Source of the DNA: Lysobacter sp. Root916
GTDB taxonomy: Bacteria > Pseudomonadota > Gammaproteobacteria > Xanthomonadales > Xanthomonadaceae
Direction of reading: 5' to 3'
Length of the DNA: 64,000 nt
Assembly: GCF_001429785.1 (NCBI RefSeq)
Contig: NZ_LMJF01000012.1
Span: 521,641 to 585,640 of the forward strand
This document shows, in pieces, positions 52,992 through 62,364 of this stretch. The position numbers were made by a program, and so were the translations under genes. How positions within the stretch are numbered: the stretch's first letter is position 1; each line of letters begins with the position of its first letter. The notes below the pieces were generated by a model. That model had not been told where the DNA came from. It searched no databases and saw only the letters and a list, made by a program, of their open reading frames with translations.

Positions 52992-53537
52992 ATGCCGCGC
53001 AAGATCGCCGCCCGTCGTTCCGCCATCCACGGCAACGGCGTATTCGCCGTCACCCCGATCGCCAAGGGCGAACGCGTAATCGAATACAAAGGCCGCCGCC
53101 GCACCCACGAGGAGGTCGACGCGGGCGATTCGGGCGACACCGACTCCGGCCACACCTTTCTGTTCACGCTCAACGACGAGTACGTGATCGACGCCAACTT
53201 CGAAGGCAACAGCGCGCGCTGGATCAACCACAGCTGCGCGCCCAACTGCGAAGCCGTGCTGGACGAGGACGAGGGCGACGACCGCCGCCAGGACCGGGTC
53301 TTCATCGAGGCCATCCGCGCGATCGCGCCGGGCGAGGAGCTGTCCTACAACTACGGCATCACCCTGGCCGAGAAGCACACCAAGCGCCTGAAGCAGATCT
53401 GGGAGTGCCGCTGCGGCTCGGACAACTGCACCGGCACGATGCTGCAGCCGAAGAAGGACAAGAAAGACAAGAAGAAAAAGAAGAAGGACAAGGACAAGAA
53501 GAAAAAGAAGGACAAGAAGAAGTCCAAGAAGGATTGA
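52992..53537 (+). CDS. SET-domain protein-lysine methyltransferase with a lysine-rich tail
   Basis: A 181-residue protein with a complete bacterial SET domain. It opens KIAARRSAIHGNGVFAVTPI and has RWINHSCAPNCEA (NHSC at 79-82), EELSYNYG and a post-SET zinc triad C139, C141, C146 (CRCGSDNC). Residues 154-181 are an extreme lysine/aspartate tail with 21 lysines in 28 residues, like an H1-type DNA-binding tail. The ATG at 52992 fits the family start; the open frame upstream does not. Bacterial SET proteins are rare and sometimes act on chromatin-like proteins or host histones; the target here is unknown. Confidence 0.85.
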   Translation: MPRKIAARRSAIHGNGVFAVTPIAKGERVIEYKGRRRTHEEVDAGDSGDTDSGHTFLFTLNDEYVIDANFEGNSARWINHSCAPNCEAVLDEDEGDDRRQDRVFIEAIRAIAPGEELSYNYGITLAEKHTKRLKQIWECRCGSDNCTGTMLQPKKDKKDKKKKKKDKDKKKKKDKKKSKKD

Positions 53538-54011
53538 GTGGCGCCCGCGTCAGCCGGCCTTGCCTGCTTTGGGGTAGGAACGGCGTCCCTCAGGGATTTC
53601 CTTCGGTCATGAGCCGCGACCGCGCCTCCTGACCAGCGACGAAAGCGCGATGTCGCGCCGGCACCCATGCCTGTGACGCGTTCGCGGTGTCGTGATCGCG
53701 GCTCGCGCCGCTCCCACAGGAAGCGCGATCGCCTGGCGCCGCTCCCACAGGAAGCGCGTCCGCCTGGCGCCGCTCCCACAGGAAGCGCGTTCGCCTGGCG
53801 CCGCTTCTGTAGAAAGCAGGCCTCGTTCCTGCGCCGGACACGTCCGCGGCGCGGGGCCGGCCGGCTGGTACCAATGGCCGATGGCCGCCCGCGCCGCGCT
53901 CGCGGGACACTGCGGTCCCGCGCCGCAACGCCGCGATAACGCAGGGCGGCGACAATGGCCGCTTTCGCGTCCGCTGCCGGCGCGCCCCCATCCGCATTCC
54001 CAGGAGTCGTC
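53538..54011. repeat. REP-like repeats and 31-bp minisatellite
   Basis: This gene-free interval includes a GTGATCGCGGCTCGCGCCGC REP-family arm at 53690, then three 31-base tandem units opening GCGCCGCTCCCACAGGAAGC (53705-53735, 53736-53766, 53767-53797) and a partial fourth to 53820 whose centre is changed to CTTCTGTAGAAAG. Units differ only at one or two bases. The units are CTCCCACAG arms of the family at 18291-18594, amplified in tandem. The left REP arm at about 53570 is degenerate. Confidence 0.85.
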
Positions 54012-54797
54012 ATGAGTTCGATCCAAGGCCAGGTCGCCGTCGTCACCGGAGCCGCCAGCGGCATCGGCAAGGAAATCGCCCATGAGCTGGCCCGCGCCGG
54101 CGCCGCGATCGCGATCGCCGACCTCAACCAGGCCGGCGCCCAGGCCGTGGCCGACGAGATCGTCGCCGCCGGCGGCCGCGCGATCGGCGTGGCCATGGAC
54201 GTCACCGACGAGGCCGCGGTCGACGCCGGCATCGCGCGCGTGGTCGCCGAACTGGGCGGCGTCGATATCCTGATTTCCAACGCCGGCATCCAGATCGTCA
54301 ATCCGATCGAGAACTACGCCTTCGGCGACTGGAAGAAGATGCTGGCGATCCACCTGGACGGCGCCTTTCTGACCACCAAGGCGGTGCTGCCGCACATGTA
54401 CCGGGGCGACAAGGGCGGCACCGTGATCTACATGGGCTCGGTGCATTCGCACGAGGCCTCGCCGCTGAAGTCGGCCTACGTCACCGCCAAGCACGGCCTG
54501 CTCGGGCTGGCGCGGGTGCTGGCCAAGGAAGGCGCCAAGCACGGCGTGCGCAGCCACGTGGTCTGCCCCGGCTTCGTGCGCACTCCGCTGGTCGACAAGC
54601 AGATCCCGGAGCAGGCCAAGGAGCTGGGCATCAGCGAGGACGAGGTGATCCGCAAGGTGATGCTGGGCAACACCGTCGACGGCGTGTTCACCACCGTCGA
54701 GGACGTGGCCAAGACCGTGCGCTTCCTGTCCGAGTTCCCGAGCGCGGCCCTGACCGGGCAGAGCATCGTGGTCAGCCACGGCTGGTACATGCAGTAA
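54012..54797 (+). CDS. bdhA: 3-hydroxybutyrate dehydrogenase
   Basis: This SDR enzyme oxidises 3-hydroxybutyrate to acetoacetate, using material from polyhydroxybutyrate breakdown. The 261-residue protein has the NAD motif [15 protein letters not shown] at [10 protein letters not shown], and catalytic Y156 and K160 (YVTAK). The C-terminal Q-I-P substrate loop ([14 protein letters not shown]) is characteristic. ATG 54012 has GGAG upstream. It is followed by a patatin gene after nine bases. Confidence 0.93.
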   Translation: MSSIQGQVAVVTGAASGIGKEIAHELARAGAAIAIADLNQAGAQAVADEIVAAGGRAIGVAMDVTDEAAVDAGIARVVAELGGVDILISNAGIQIVNPIENYAFGDWKKMLAIHLDGAFLTTKAVLPHMYRGDKGGTVIYMGSVHSHEASPLKSAYVTAKHGLLGLARVLAKEGAKHGVRSHVVCPGFVRTPLVDKQIPEQAKELGISEDEVIRKVMLGNTVDGVFTTVEDVAKTVRFLSEFPSAALTGQSIVVSHGWYMQ

Positions 54798-54806
54798 GGT
54801 CGCCCG

Positions 54807-56024
54807 ATGGCGAGTCCCCCGGGCAAGCGTTCCTCTTCGGCGCCGCGCAAGACGGCGTCGCGCAAGCGCGCGGCAAAGCCGGCCGGGCTGCCGCCGCCAC
54901 AACGCCGCCCCGAACGCACCGCTCTGGTGCTGCAGGGCGGCGGCGCCTTGGGCGCCTACCAGGCCGGGGTCTATCAGGGCCTGGACGAGGCCGGCATCGC
55001 GCCGGACTGGCTGGCCGGCATCTCGATCGGCGCGTTCAACACCGCGATCGTGGCCGGCAATCCGCCCGGGCGGCGGGTCCAGGCGCTGCGCGAGTTCTGG
55101 GACACGATCTCGCAGCCGACCCTGCTGCCGGCGACCACGCTGGGGCAGGAAGCGCGTTACGCCGGTCTCGGCGACGACCTGCGCGCCTGGCTGGACACCT
55201 GGGAAGCCTGGCGCGCGCTGGTCGAGGGCCAGCGCGGCTTCTACCGGCCGCGCGGCTGGGATCCGCTGGCGGCCTCGGGTCCGGCCACGGCCAGCTGGTA
55301 CGACACCGCGCCGATGATCGCGACGCTGGAGCGCATGGTCGATTTCGACCGTCTCAACGACGGCGGCATCCGGGTGTCGGTGGGCGCGGTCAATGTGCGC
55401 ACCGGCAACCTGGAGTACTTCGACAACACCCAGATGCGCCTGGACGCCCGGCACATCCTGGCCTCGGGCGCGCTGCCGCCGGCGTTTCCAGCGGTGGAGA
55501 TCGACGGCGAGTACTACTGGGACGGCGGCCTGGTCTCGAACACGCCGCTGTCGCAAGTGCTGGCCAGCGAGCCGCGCCGCGACACCCTGGTGTTCCAGGT
55601 CGACCTGTGGAGCGCGCAGGGCGAGCTGCCGCAGACCCTGCTGGACGTGGCCGAGCGGCAGAAGGAGATCCAGTACTCCAGCCGTACCCGCCTGATCACC
55701 GACATCCAACGCGTGCAGCAGCATTACCGCCGGCTATTGCGCGAGCTGCTGGAGGAGATCCCCGAGGACGTGCGCCGCCGCAACCCTTGGGCGCTGTACG
55801 CGGCCGAACTGGCCTGCGACCGCCGCTACAGCGTGATCCATCTGATCTATCGCGAACGCGCGCGCATCGGCCACTTCAAGGACTATCAGTTCGGCCGGGT
55901 CGCGATGCGTGAACACTGGCTGTCTGGTCAAGCCGACATCGCGCGTGCGTTGGCGCATCCGGAATGGCTGGAACTGCCGACCGGCGAGGTCGCGTTCGTA
56001 TCCCACGACGCCACCGCGCCTTGA
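54807..56024 (+). CDS. Patatin-like phospholipase (DUF3734)
   Basis: A 405-residue protein with the oxyanion loop LVLQGGGALGAYQAGVYQGL, the nucleophile S73 (GISIG) and the catalytic Asp D239 (YYWDGGL). The N-terminal 40 residues are basic and disordered. The DUF3734 C-terminal region follows. It is typically next to bdhA, and may release 3-hydroxybutyrate units or act on membrane lipids; the substrate is unknown. Confidence 0.9.
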   Translation: MASPPGKRSSSAPRKTASRKRAAKPAGLPPPQRRPERTALVLQGGGALGAYQAGVYQGLDEAGIAPDWLAGISIGAFNTAIVAGNPPGRRVQALREFWDTISQPTLLPATTLGQEARYAGLGDDLRAWLDTWEAWRALVEGQRGFYRPRGWDPLAASGPATASWYDTAPMIATLERMVDFDRLNDGGIRVSVGAVNVRTGNLEYFDNTQMRLDARHILASGALPPAFPAVEIDGEYYWDGGLVSNTPLSQVLASEPRRDTLVFQVDLWSAQGELPQTLLDVAERQKEIQYSSRTRLITDIQRVQQHYRRLLRELLEEIPEDVRRRNPWALYAAELACDRRYSVIHLIYRERARIGHFKDYQFGRVAMREHWLSGQADIARALAHPEWLELPTGEVAFVSHDATAP

Positions 56025-56285
56025 AACAAGCGCCCGCGCTCGCGCGCACCGCGACGAGGCAGGATCCGTGCCAACGACGGATGCGCAAACCCTGCCGATG
56101 GTTGCCATGACTTTTGCCATGCGGTAACCCGGCGCACGCCGTCTAGGCTTCGCCACGCTCGGGCTGCGCAACCGCCAGGGCCAGCACCACACGCAACCTT
56201 TCGGCAGGCGTTCGCATCCCATCGATGCCCGACGCCCGCGCTGCGGTTTGCGGCGGCCAACCCCATCAGTATCGAGGCATCCGCC

Positions 56286-58541
56286 ATGCGCGCACCCCTG
56301 ACCCTGGCCATCCTCGCCGCGCTCGCCGGCGCCGCGCCACTGGCGCAGGCGGTCGAAATCGACGGCCGCCTCGATCCCGCCGAGTGGGAGGGCGCGCAGC
56401 GCATCACCGACTTCCGCCTGACCCAGCCCTTGTCGCGCGCGCCCGCGCCGCAGCCGACCGAGGCGCTGCTGCTGGCCACGCCCGAGGGCCTGGCGATCGG
56501 CTTCCGCAACACCCAGCCCAGCAGCATTCCGCGCCGGCGCCAGTTCGCCCAGCGCGACCAGGGCGGGCCGATGGACCGGGTCAACCTGTACGTCGATTTC
56601 GACGGCGACGGCCGCAACGGCTACAACTTCACCGTGCTGCTGTCCAACAGCATCATCGACACCACCCTCACCAACGAGAACCAGTTCAACGACGACTGGG
56701 ACGGCGACTGGCGCCACGCCACCAGCGAGGACGAACAGGGCTGGTACGCCGAGATGCTGATCCCCTGGCATATCGCGCCGATGCGTGCGCCCAGCGACGG
56801 CAAGCGCACGATCGGTGTGTCGCTGGACCGCGTGATCGGCGCCACCGGCGAGCGCGCCTCGTGGCCGGCGGTGGGCTACACCGAAAGCCGCTTCCTGAGC
56901 GCGTTCGAGCGCGTCGAGGTGCCGGCCTACAGCCAGTCTCTGCTGGCGATCACGCCCTACGTGTCCGGCGTCTACGACGCGGTCGGCAAGGACAACGACT
57001 TCGACGGCGGTGTCGACCTGTTCTGGAAGCCCAACGGCCGCTTCCAGCTCAGCGCCACGCTCAATCCCGACTTCGGCCAGGTCGAGAGCGACGAGCTCAC
57101 GGTCAACTTCAGCGCCACCGAGACCTTCTTCAGCGACAAGCGCCCGTTCTTCACCGAGAACCAGGGCTTCTTCGACGTGCCCTTCGGTTCGCTCAACAAC
57201 AACAGCCGTCTGATCTACACCCGTCGCGTCGGCGGCCGCAACGACGACGGCGTCGGTTCCGGCGACGTCACCGCCGCGATCAAGGTCAACGGTAGCGCCG
57301 GCGGCTTCAACTACGGCGTGTTCGCGGCCAACGAGGCCGACGAGGTCGGACGCGACTTCTATGCGGTGCGCGCCACCCGCGACTTCGCCGAACAAGGCGT
57401 GGGCGCGATGGTCACGCGCGTGAACCGGCCGTTCCTGGACCGCGGAGCAACGGTGTACGAGTTCGACCACCGCTGGACCCCGAATTCGCAGTGGTCGATC
57501 CGCAGCACTCTGGTCGGCTCCAACGTCGATCAGGGCGGCGTCGGCGTGCGCGACAGCGGCGCCCAGTTGCGCATGGATTACGACATGGGCAATAGCTGGC
57601 GCCACCAGCTGTATATGGTGCACCTGGGGCGCGACCTGCAGCTCAACGACTTCGGCTATCTCGAGCGCAACAACTTCAACTACCTGCGCTACGACCTCGG
57701 CCGGCGCGTGACCGACCTGCCGGCCTCGTCGCCGTACGCCGGCCACGACTGGCACTACGCGGTCTCGCGCCGCTACAACGACCAAGGCGTGCACATCGCC
57801 GATGCCGGCGCGATCAACCGCCGCAGCGATCTGCGCGACGGCGGCAACCAGTTCGTCGAGATCGCGGCCTGGAGCGCCGGTCACGACGACCTGATCACGC
57901 GCGGCAACGGCGTGGTCGACGTGCCCTCCAAGCTGTACCTGTACTTCGAACGCTTCCGCCCGCGTCAGAACGACGGGCGCTGGGCCTTCTACGGAGAAGC
58001 CCAATACGCGGCCGAGGGCCTGGGCGGCATGGACGAGGGCAAGTCGCGGCTGTACTTCGAGCCGCGCTATCACGTCAACGACCGCCTGAGCTTCTTCAGC
58101 GGCATGGAGATCTCGCACAACCCGGATTGGTTGCTGTGGCGCGGCGGCAATCTGCTCGGCAGCTTCCGCTCCGACATGATTTCGCTGAACGCCGGTTCGG
58201 TGTGGCTGATCGACGACAAGCAGGAACTGCGCGTGCGCCTGGAGGCGATCGGCCTGGACGCGCACAGCCGCCAGGCCTATCGCGTCGCCGCCGACGGTCG
58301 CCCGCTCAAGGTCAACGAGTCGATTCCGAACTTCAACCTGCGCAATCTGGGCTTCCAGATCCGCTACCGCTACGAGCTGGCGCCGCTGTCGCACCTGTAC
58401 ATCGCCTACGTGCGCGGCGGCGATCTGTTCGAGGAAGGCCTGAATCTGCAGGGCAGCGCCGGCAGCGAGTTCGGCGACGCCTTCGACCTGCGCGACAGCG
58501 AGCAGTTGCTGATCAAGCTGTCGTACCGCTTCGAGATCTGA
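56286..58541 (+). CDS. DUF5916 outer-membrane beta-barrel protein with a CBM9-like domain
   Basis: A 751-residue exported protein with a signal peptide (LTLAILAALAGAAPLAQA). The N-terminal domain (EIDGRLDPAEWEGAQRITDF; VNLYVDFDGDGRNGYNFTVL) resembles the CBM9-like domain of DUF5916 proteins. The rest (from about residue 220) is a repeated aromatic beta-strand pattern ending LLIKLSYRFEI, with the terminal residues typical of a barrel. The family is thought to bind or transport glycans, with the function unproven. Confidence 0.88.
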   Translation: MRAPLTLAILAALAGAAPLAQAVEIDGRLDPAEWEGAQRITDFRLTQPLSRAPAPQPTEALLLATPEGLAIGFRNTQPSSIPRRRQFAQRDQGGPMDRVNLYVDFDGDGRNGYNFTVLLSNSIIDTTLTNENQFNDDWDGDWRHATSEDEQGWYAEMLIPWHIAPMRAPSDGKRTIGVSLDRVIGATGERASWPAVGYTESRFLSAFERVEVPAYSQSLLAITPYVSGVYDAVGKDNDFDGGVDLFWKPNGRFQLSATLNPDFGQVESDELTVNFSATETFFSDKRPFFTENQGFFDVPFGSLNNNSRLIYTRRVGGRNDDGVGSGDVTAAIKVNGSAGGFNYGVFAANEADEVGRDFYAVRATRDFAEQGVGAMVTRVNRPFLDRGATVYEFDHRWTPNSQWSIRSTLVGSNVDQGGVGVRDSGAQLRMDYDMGNSWRHQLYMVHLGRDLQLNDFGYLERNNFNYLRYDLGRRVTDLPASSPYAGHDWHYAVSRRYNDQGVHIADAGAINRRSDLRDGGNQFVEIAAWSAGHDDLITRGNGVVDVPSKLYLYFERFRPRQNDGRWAFYGEAQYAAEGLGGMDEGKSRLYFEPRYHVNDRLSFFSGMEISHNPDWLLWRGGNLLGSFRSDMISLNAGSVWLIDDKQELRVRLEAIGLDAHSRQAYRVAADGRPLKVNESIPNFNLRNLGFQIRYRYELAPLSHLYIAYVRGGDLFEEGLNLQGSAGSEFGDAFDLRDSEQLLIKLSYRFEI

Positions 58542-58551
58542 GGCCCCGTCC

Positions 58552-59511
58552 TCAGGGCGCGGGTGCGGCCGGCACCGGCTTCACCCGCAAAGCCCACAGC
58601 ACGCCGGCGATCAACAGACCGATGCCCGCCAGGGTCAGCGGGCGCGGCATCGCGCCGCGCAGGATGAAGGCGTAGGCCAGCGCGAACAGGGTTTCGAATA
58701 CGATCAGCTGCCCGGCCAGCGCGGTCGGCAGGCGTTGGCTGGCTTCGTTCCAGCACAAGGTGCCGACCCAGGACGCGAGCAAACCGATCGCGACCATCAG
58801 GCCGATGAAGAACGCCGGCCGCGGGCCGAACGGCATCGCGAAGTCGCTGCCGAGCGCCGCGCTGCCGCCCCACAGCGCGGCGTACCCCAGCAAGGCCAGG
58901 GGCAGGGTCGCCAGGCCCTGCGCGGTCGCCCAGGTGCGGGGGTTGCGGCCCGGATGCGCGCGCAGCCAGTCGGCGTTGCGCAGCGGGTACCAGGTCCAGC
59001 AGATCAGCGCGCCGATCGCGAGCAGGCCGCCGCTGAGATAGCGCGTGAGGTCGGCGTCCGTATCGCTGAGCAGTGCGTCGAGTTCGACCTGGTTGACGCA
59101 GGCGATGCCGGCGCCGATCAGCAGCAGCGACGGTGCCAGCCGCGCCCACGGCAGGCGGCCGTCGCGTTGCGCGTTGCGGCGATTGGCGGCGATCGCGATC
59201 ACCACCGGCAAGGTGCCGATGATCATGGTCGGCAAGGGGCCGCCCGCGCGCTGGATCGCGCTGGCCAGGCACAGGTAGTAGAGCAGGTTGCCGACCGCGC
59301 ACAGCTTGAGCGCCTCGATCCAGTCGGAGCGGCCGAGCTGGCGCAGCGCTGCGCGGTCGAACCAGGCCAGGGGCAGGGCGATCAGGCCGAAGGCCAGATA
59401 GCGGCCGACCGACTGCAGGGCGGCCGGGTACTCCGGCAGCAGCAGCGGGCCGACGAAGACCAGGCCCCAGATCAGGCCGGCCAACAGCGCGTAGAGGGTT
59501 CCGATCAGCAT
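58552..59511 (-). CDS. EamA family (DMT) transporter
   Basis: A 319-residue inner-membrane permease with ten hydrophobic segments in two EamA halves (LIGTLYALLAGLIWGLVFVG; FAYAFILRGAMPRP-like second half). It is convergent with the DUF5916 gene, ten bases away. Substrates of this family are diverse and cannot be stated. Confidence 0.88.
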   Translation of the reverse strand: MLIGTLYALLAGLIWGLVFVGPLLLPEYPAALQSVGRYLAFGLIALPLAWFDRAALRQLGRSDWIEALKLCAVGNLLYYLCLASAIQRAGGPLPTMIIGTLPVVIAIAANRRNAQRDGRLPWARLAPSLLLIGAGIACVNQVELDALLSDTDADLTRYLSGGLLAIGALICWTWYPLRNADWLRAHPGRNPRTWATAQGLATLPLALLGYAALWGGSAALGSDFAMPFGPRPAFFIGLMVAIGLLASWVGTLCWNEASQRLPTALAGQLIVFETLFALAYAFILRGAMPRPLTLAGIGLLIAGVLWALRVKPVPAAPAP

Positions 59512-59566
59512 GGCCGCAGCATGGCGCGCGCGGGCCGGCGATTCTTGTACGAGATTGCGCCCGCGC

Positions 59567-60391
59567 TCAGCCGCGCAGTTGCCTGCGATAGCGCGCCGGG
59601 GTGATGCCGTAGCGGCGCACGAAGGCGCGGGTCAGGTGGGCCTGGTCGGCCAGGCCGGTCTCGGCGGCGACCTGGGCCGGCGCGATGTTCTCGGCCAGCC
59701 GGCGCTTGGCCTGGTGCAGGCGCAGCGCCATCAGCATCTGCTGCGGGGTGACGTGGTAGTGGTCGCGGAAGCGGCGCAGGAAGTGGAAGGGGCTGAGGCC
59801 GGCGACGGCGGCCAGTTGTTCCAGGCTCAGGCGTTCAGCCAGATGGCAGCGCAGGTAGTCCAGCACCGGCGCGAAACGCGGCGCGGCCTCGGCGCGCTCG
59901 CGCTGCGGCACCCGCGCGTGCGCGCGGAACTCGTCCAGCAGGGCCGCCAGCTGGCTGTCGAAGGCCAGCGGCTCGCGCGCCTGCCACAGCGCGTCCAGGC
60001 GCGCGCCGATGCGGCGCGCGCGGGCGGGGTCGTGGCGCACCGCCTCGTCGAACCACCAGCCGCTCTCGCCGGTGACCTCCGCGGCCAGGTCGGGGTCGAT
60101 GTAGGCCATGCGGTAGCGCCAGCCGCCTTCGGTTTCGGCGCGGCCGGTGTGCAGCACGTCGGGGTTCATCAGCACCAGCGAATCCGGCGGCGCCAGGTGA
60201 TCGCTGCCGCGGTAGCGGAAACGCTCCACGCCCGACTCGATCGCGCCCAGGCCGTAGGCTTCGTGGGTATGCGGCTCGAAGGCGTGGCGGACGATGTGGG
60301 CGCGGTAGAGCTCGATGCCGCGGCGATGCGCGGGCTGCCGGAATTCGGCGGCATCGTGGGCGTGGACGAATTGCTCGGGTACGCCTTGCAT
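59567..60391 (-). CDS. AraC family transcriptional regulator
   Basis: A 274-residue regulator with an N-terminal cupin-type sensor domain (HTHEAYGLGAIESGVERFRY; SLVLMNPDVLHTGRA) and a C-terminal double helix-turn-helix (LSLEQLAAVAGLSPFHFLRR; PAQVAAETGLADQAHLTRAF). It is next to the EamA gene in the same direction, which suggests control of the transporter. Confidence 0.92.
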   Translation of the reverse strand: MQGVPEQFVHAHDAAEFRQPAHRRGIELYRAHIVRHAFEPHTHEAYGLGAIESGVERFRYRGSDHLAPPDSLVLMNPDVLHTGRAETEGGWRYRMAYIDPDLAAEVTGESGWWFDEAVRHDPARARRIGARLDALWQAREPLAFDSQLAALLDEFRAHARVPQRERAEAAPRFAPVLDYLRCHLAERLSLEQLAAVAGLSPFHFLRRFRDHYHVTPQQMLMALRLHQAKRRLAENIAPAQVAAETGLADQAHLTRAFVRRYGITPARYRRQLRG

Positions 60392-60432
60392 GGGGCGAGT
60401 ATCGCATGCGCCGTCGCGGCGGCGCCGCGCAG

Positions 60433-60900
60433 CTAGGCGCGCGCGCTGCGGAACGCGTCCACCCCGGCCCAGGCCTGCGGCGTCATGATCTCGAACAGGC
60501 CGGCGCGCGCGTTGCGACGGCCGAGCACGGTCAGCGCATGGTCGCGGCTGAGCAGGCAGCTGGCATCGGCGGCGTGGGCCAGTTCGAGGAATTTCTGATC
60601 GTCGGGGTCGGCGCAGCGCGGCAGCGCGCGCTCGGGCGGCGGGCGTCGCTCGCTGTCGGCCAGAACGCGCACCACGGCGTCGTAGGCGCGCAAGGCCTGC
60701 GCCTGCGTCTGCGCATCCAGGCCGAGCTGGGGATAGGCGAGCACGCGCTGCCATTCGTCGCGGCAGTCGGCGTCGCTGACCGCTTCGACGCGGCCGCTGG
60801 CGAGCGCGTCGGCGAGCGCGGCCGCGTGCGGGTCGCGAAACACGAACAGATCGAGGCAGACGTTGGTGTCCAACACCAGCCGCGGTCGCGGCGTCGTCAT
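60433..60900 (-). CDS. PIN-domain protein, toxin-like
   Basis: A 155-residue PIN-fold protein of the VapC-like superfamily (RLVLDTNVCLDLFVFRDPHA; SDADCRDEWQRVLAYP; CADPDDQKFLELAHA) containing the acidic residues that bind metal for RNA cleavage. No antitoxin-like small gene is adjacent, so a toxin-antitoxin role is unsupported. ATG 60900 is used; a GTG four codons upstream is possible. Confidence 0.85.
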   Translation of the reverse strand: MTTPRPRLVLDTNVCLDLFVFRDPHAAALADALASGRVEAVSDADCRDEWQRVLAYPQLGLDAQTQAQALRAYDAVVRVLADSERRPPPERALPRCADPDDQKFLELAHAADASCLLSRDHALTVLGRRNARAGLFEIMTPQAWAGVDAFRSARA

Positions 60901-60915
60901 CGCGTGCGCCACCGC

Positions 60916-61659
60916 TTACAGATCGTCTTCGCCCGGGAACGAGACCGACAGTTCCGAGATCACGATCCACTGGCCCTGCTCGGGGTACTTGGGATCGTCG
61001 CTGGAATACGTGCCTTCGCCGACCGGCGTCTTGCCCTGCGGCACGCCCTGATCGCCGTTGTCGCGCAAGCCCAGGCTGGCGCTGCGCCCGACCTGTTCGT
61101 CCTTGCGCGCATCGAGCTTGCCGCCGTGGTAATCGACGATGGTGCCGCCGTAGTCCCACTCCAGCCCGTAGAACGAAATCGGTTTGCCGTTGAGGGCGAC
61201 CATCTCGGGCAGCGGCATGCCCACGCGCAGGCCGTTGTCCAGCGTCCACTTCGATTGCGGACCGAACACGCGCACCAGCGACAGGCCCTGCAGGCTCTGC
61301 TCGTTCTGGAAGTACAGATAGGCGCGACGGGTCGGATCGTCGGGGAACAGGATCACGCCGGAGAATTCCTCGCCCTCGGCGCCGGGCACCTTGCCCAGGC
61401 GCACATTGGCGGCGCCATAGCGCTTGCGCAGTTCGTCAGGGCCGGTGTCGGGCGCGAAATCGCCGGGCAGCACGAAGTCGGCGGCGGTGGCGCTGTCGGC
61501 CGCTGCGCTCGCGGCTTGTCCGCTCGCGGGCGCGGCCGCGGCCGGCGCGGGCTTCGCGTCGGCCTGCGCCGCGGGCGCGTTCGCGGTCGGCGCGGCACGC
61601 TCGCAAGCGCTCAGCGCCACCAGCAGCAAGGACGGGACCAGCAAGGTGCGCAGCTTCAT
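60916..61659 (-). CDS. Predicted lipoprotein
   Basis: A 247-residue protein with a lipobox (LLLVALSAC), followed by an Ala/Pro-rich linker to about residue 62 and a globular domain (ADFVLPGDFAPDTGPDELRK; EEFSGVILFPDDPTRRAYLY). The C-terminal part (KYPEQGQWIVISELSVSFPG) is probably beta. I do not recognise a named family. It overlaps the next lipoprotein gene upstream by four bases. Confidence 0.75.
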   Translation of the reverse strand: MKLRTLLVPSLLLVALSACERAAPTANAPAAQADAKPAPAAAAPASGQAASAAADSATAADFVLPGDFAPDTGPDELRKRYGAANVRLGKVPGAEGEEFSGVILFPDDPTRRAYLYFQNEQSLQGLSLVRVFGPQSKWTLDNGLRVGMPLPEMVALNGKPISFYGLEWDYGGTIVDYHGGKLDARKDEQVGRSASLGLRDNGDQGVPQGKTPVGEGTYSSDDPKYPEQGQWIVISELSVSFPGEDDL

Positions 61660-62363
61660 GGCTTCACTTCCCTCAGATCGGCGCTGCCGATGCGCCAGGC
61701 GCGTTGCTCCGGGCCCGCGCCGTCGACCACGGCGCGGCGCAGTACATAGGCGCCGACATACTTGCGCTGGCTGCCGTCGCGCTGGCTCGCGGTCAGCGCC
61801 ACCGGCACTTCCAGATACCGCGAGCCGGCGGCGGCATCGACACGGCCCGGCGGCAGGATCTCGACCGATACGCCGGTGGTGTCGGCGAAACCGTCGGCGA
61901 ACTGCTGCGGCGACTGGCCGCTGGCGCGGCCGCCATCGGACCACAGCGCATGGGCGCGGGCGTAACTGCGTGCGTTGATCGCGGCGTAGTAGTCGCGCAC
62001 CACGGCGACCGCGTCCTGCGGTGTGGGTTCGCCGGGCACGGCGGTGCCGTCCTCGACCAGCGGCGTGCCGTCGTCGGCGATCGGCAGGCTGCCGTCTTCG
62101 GGCGTGGCCGGCAGGATCGGGTTGCCGTTCTCGTCCAGCACCGGCTCCTCGACGATGGCGGCGCTGGGCGGGCCGACCTGGCCCGGTCCCGGCTGCGAGG
62201 GCATGCCGGTGACGCCGCCGCTGGCGCCCTGCGGCGCCGGCAACAGCTCGCCGGCCTCGCCGTTGGCGGTGCCGGCCTGGGGATCGTCGTGCTTGCCGCA
62301 GGCGCCTAGCGCGAATACGAGCAGGCAGGCGGCGAGCAGGCGGTGGTGGCGGGATGCGCGCAT
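61656..62363 (-). CDS. Predicted lipoprotein
   Basis: A 235-residue protein with a lipobox (LLVFALGAC), a long acidic, Pro/Gly-rich linker (about 28-112) and a C-terminal NTF2-like domain (DAVAVVRDYYAAINARSYAR; WSDGGRASGQSPQQFADGF). NTF2-like lipoproteins are common in Xanthomonadaceae; no substrate is known. Its end overlaps the next gene and its start is one base from the DUF1439 gene. Confidence 0.78.
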   Translation of the reverse strand: MRASRHHRLLAACLLVFALGACGKHDDPQAGTANGEAGELLPAPQGASGGVTGMPSQPGPGQVGPPSAAIVEEPVLDENGNPILPATPEDGSLPIADDGTPLVEDGTAVPGEPTPQDAVAVVRDYYAAINARSYARAHALWSDGGRASGQSPQQFADGFADTTGVSVEILPPGRVDAAAGSRYLEVPVALTASQRDGSQRKYVGAYVLRRAVVDGAGPEQRAWRIGSADLREVKP

Positions 62364-62364
62364 G

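Noticed and set aside
53705-53820. Regular 31-bp repeats that look CRISPR-like.
   Set aside because: There are no spacers: units are directly adjacent and differ only by point changes. The unit is a REP arm, and no cas gene is present.
56050-56100. GGA in small hairpins (GGCAGGATCCGTGCC; ACGGATG) before the DUF5916 gene, resembling CsrA sites.
   Set aside because: Only one weak stem with GGA in its loop and one unpaired GGA are visible, unlike the five-hairpin array at 36798-36933. This is within chance.
60433-60912. A toxin-antitoxin module around the PIN protein.
   Set aside because: No small antitoxin gene overlaps or adjoins it; the neighbours are an AraC regulator and a lipoprotein. 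The PIN fold alone is not enough.
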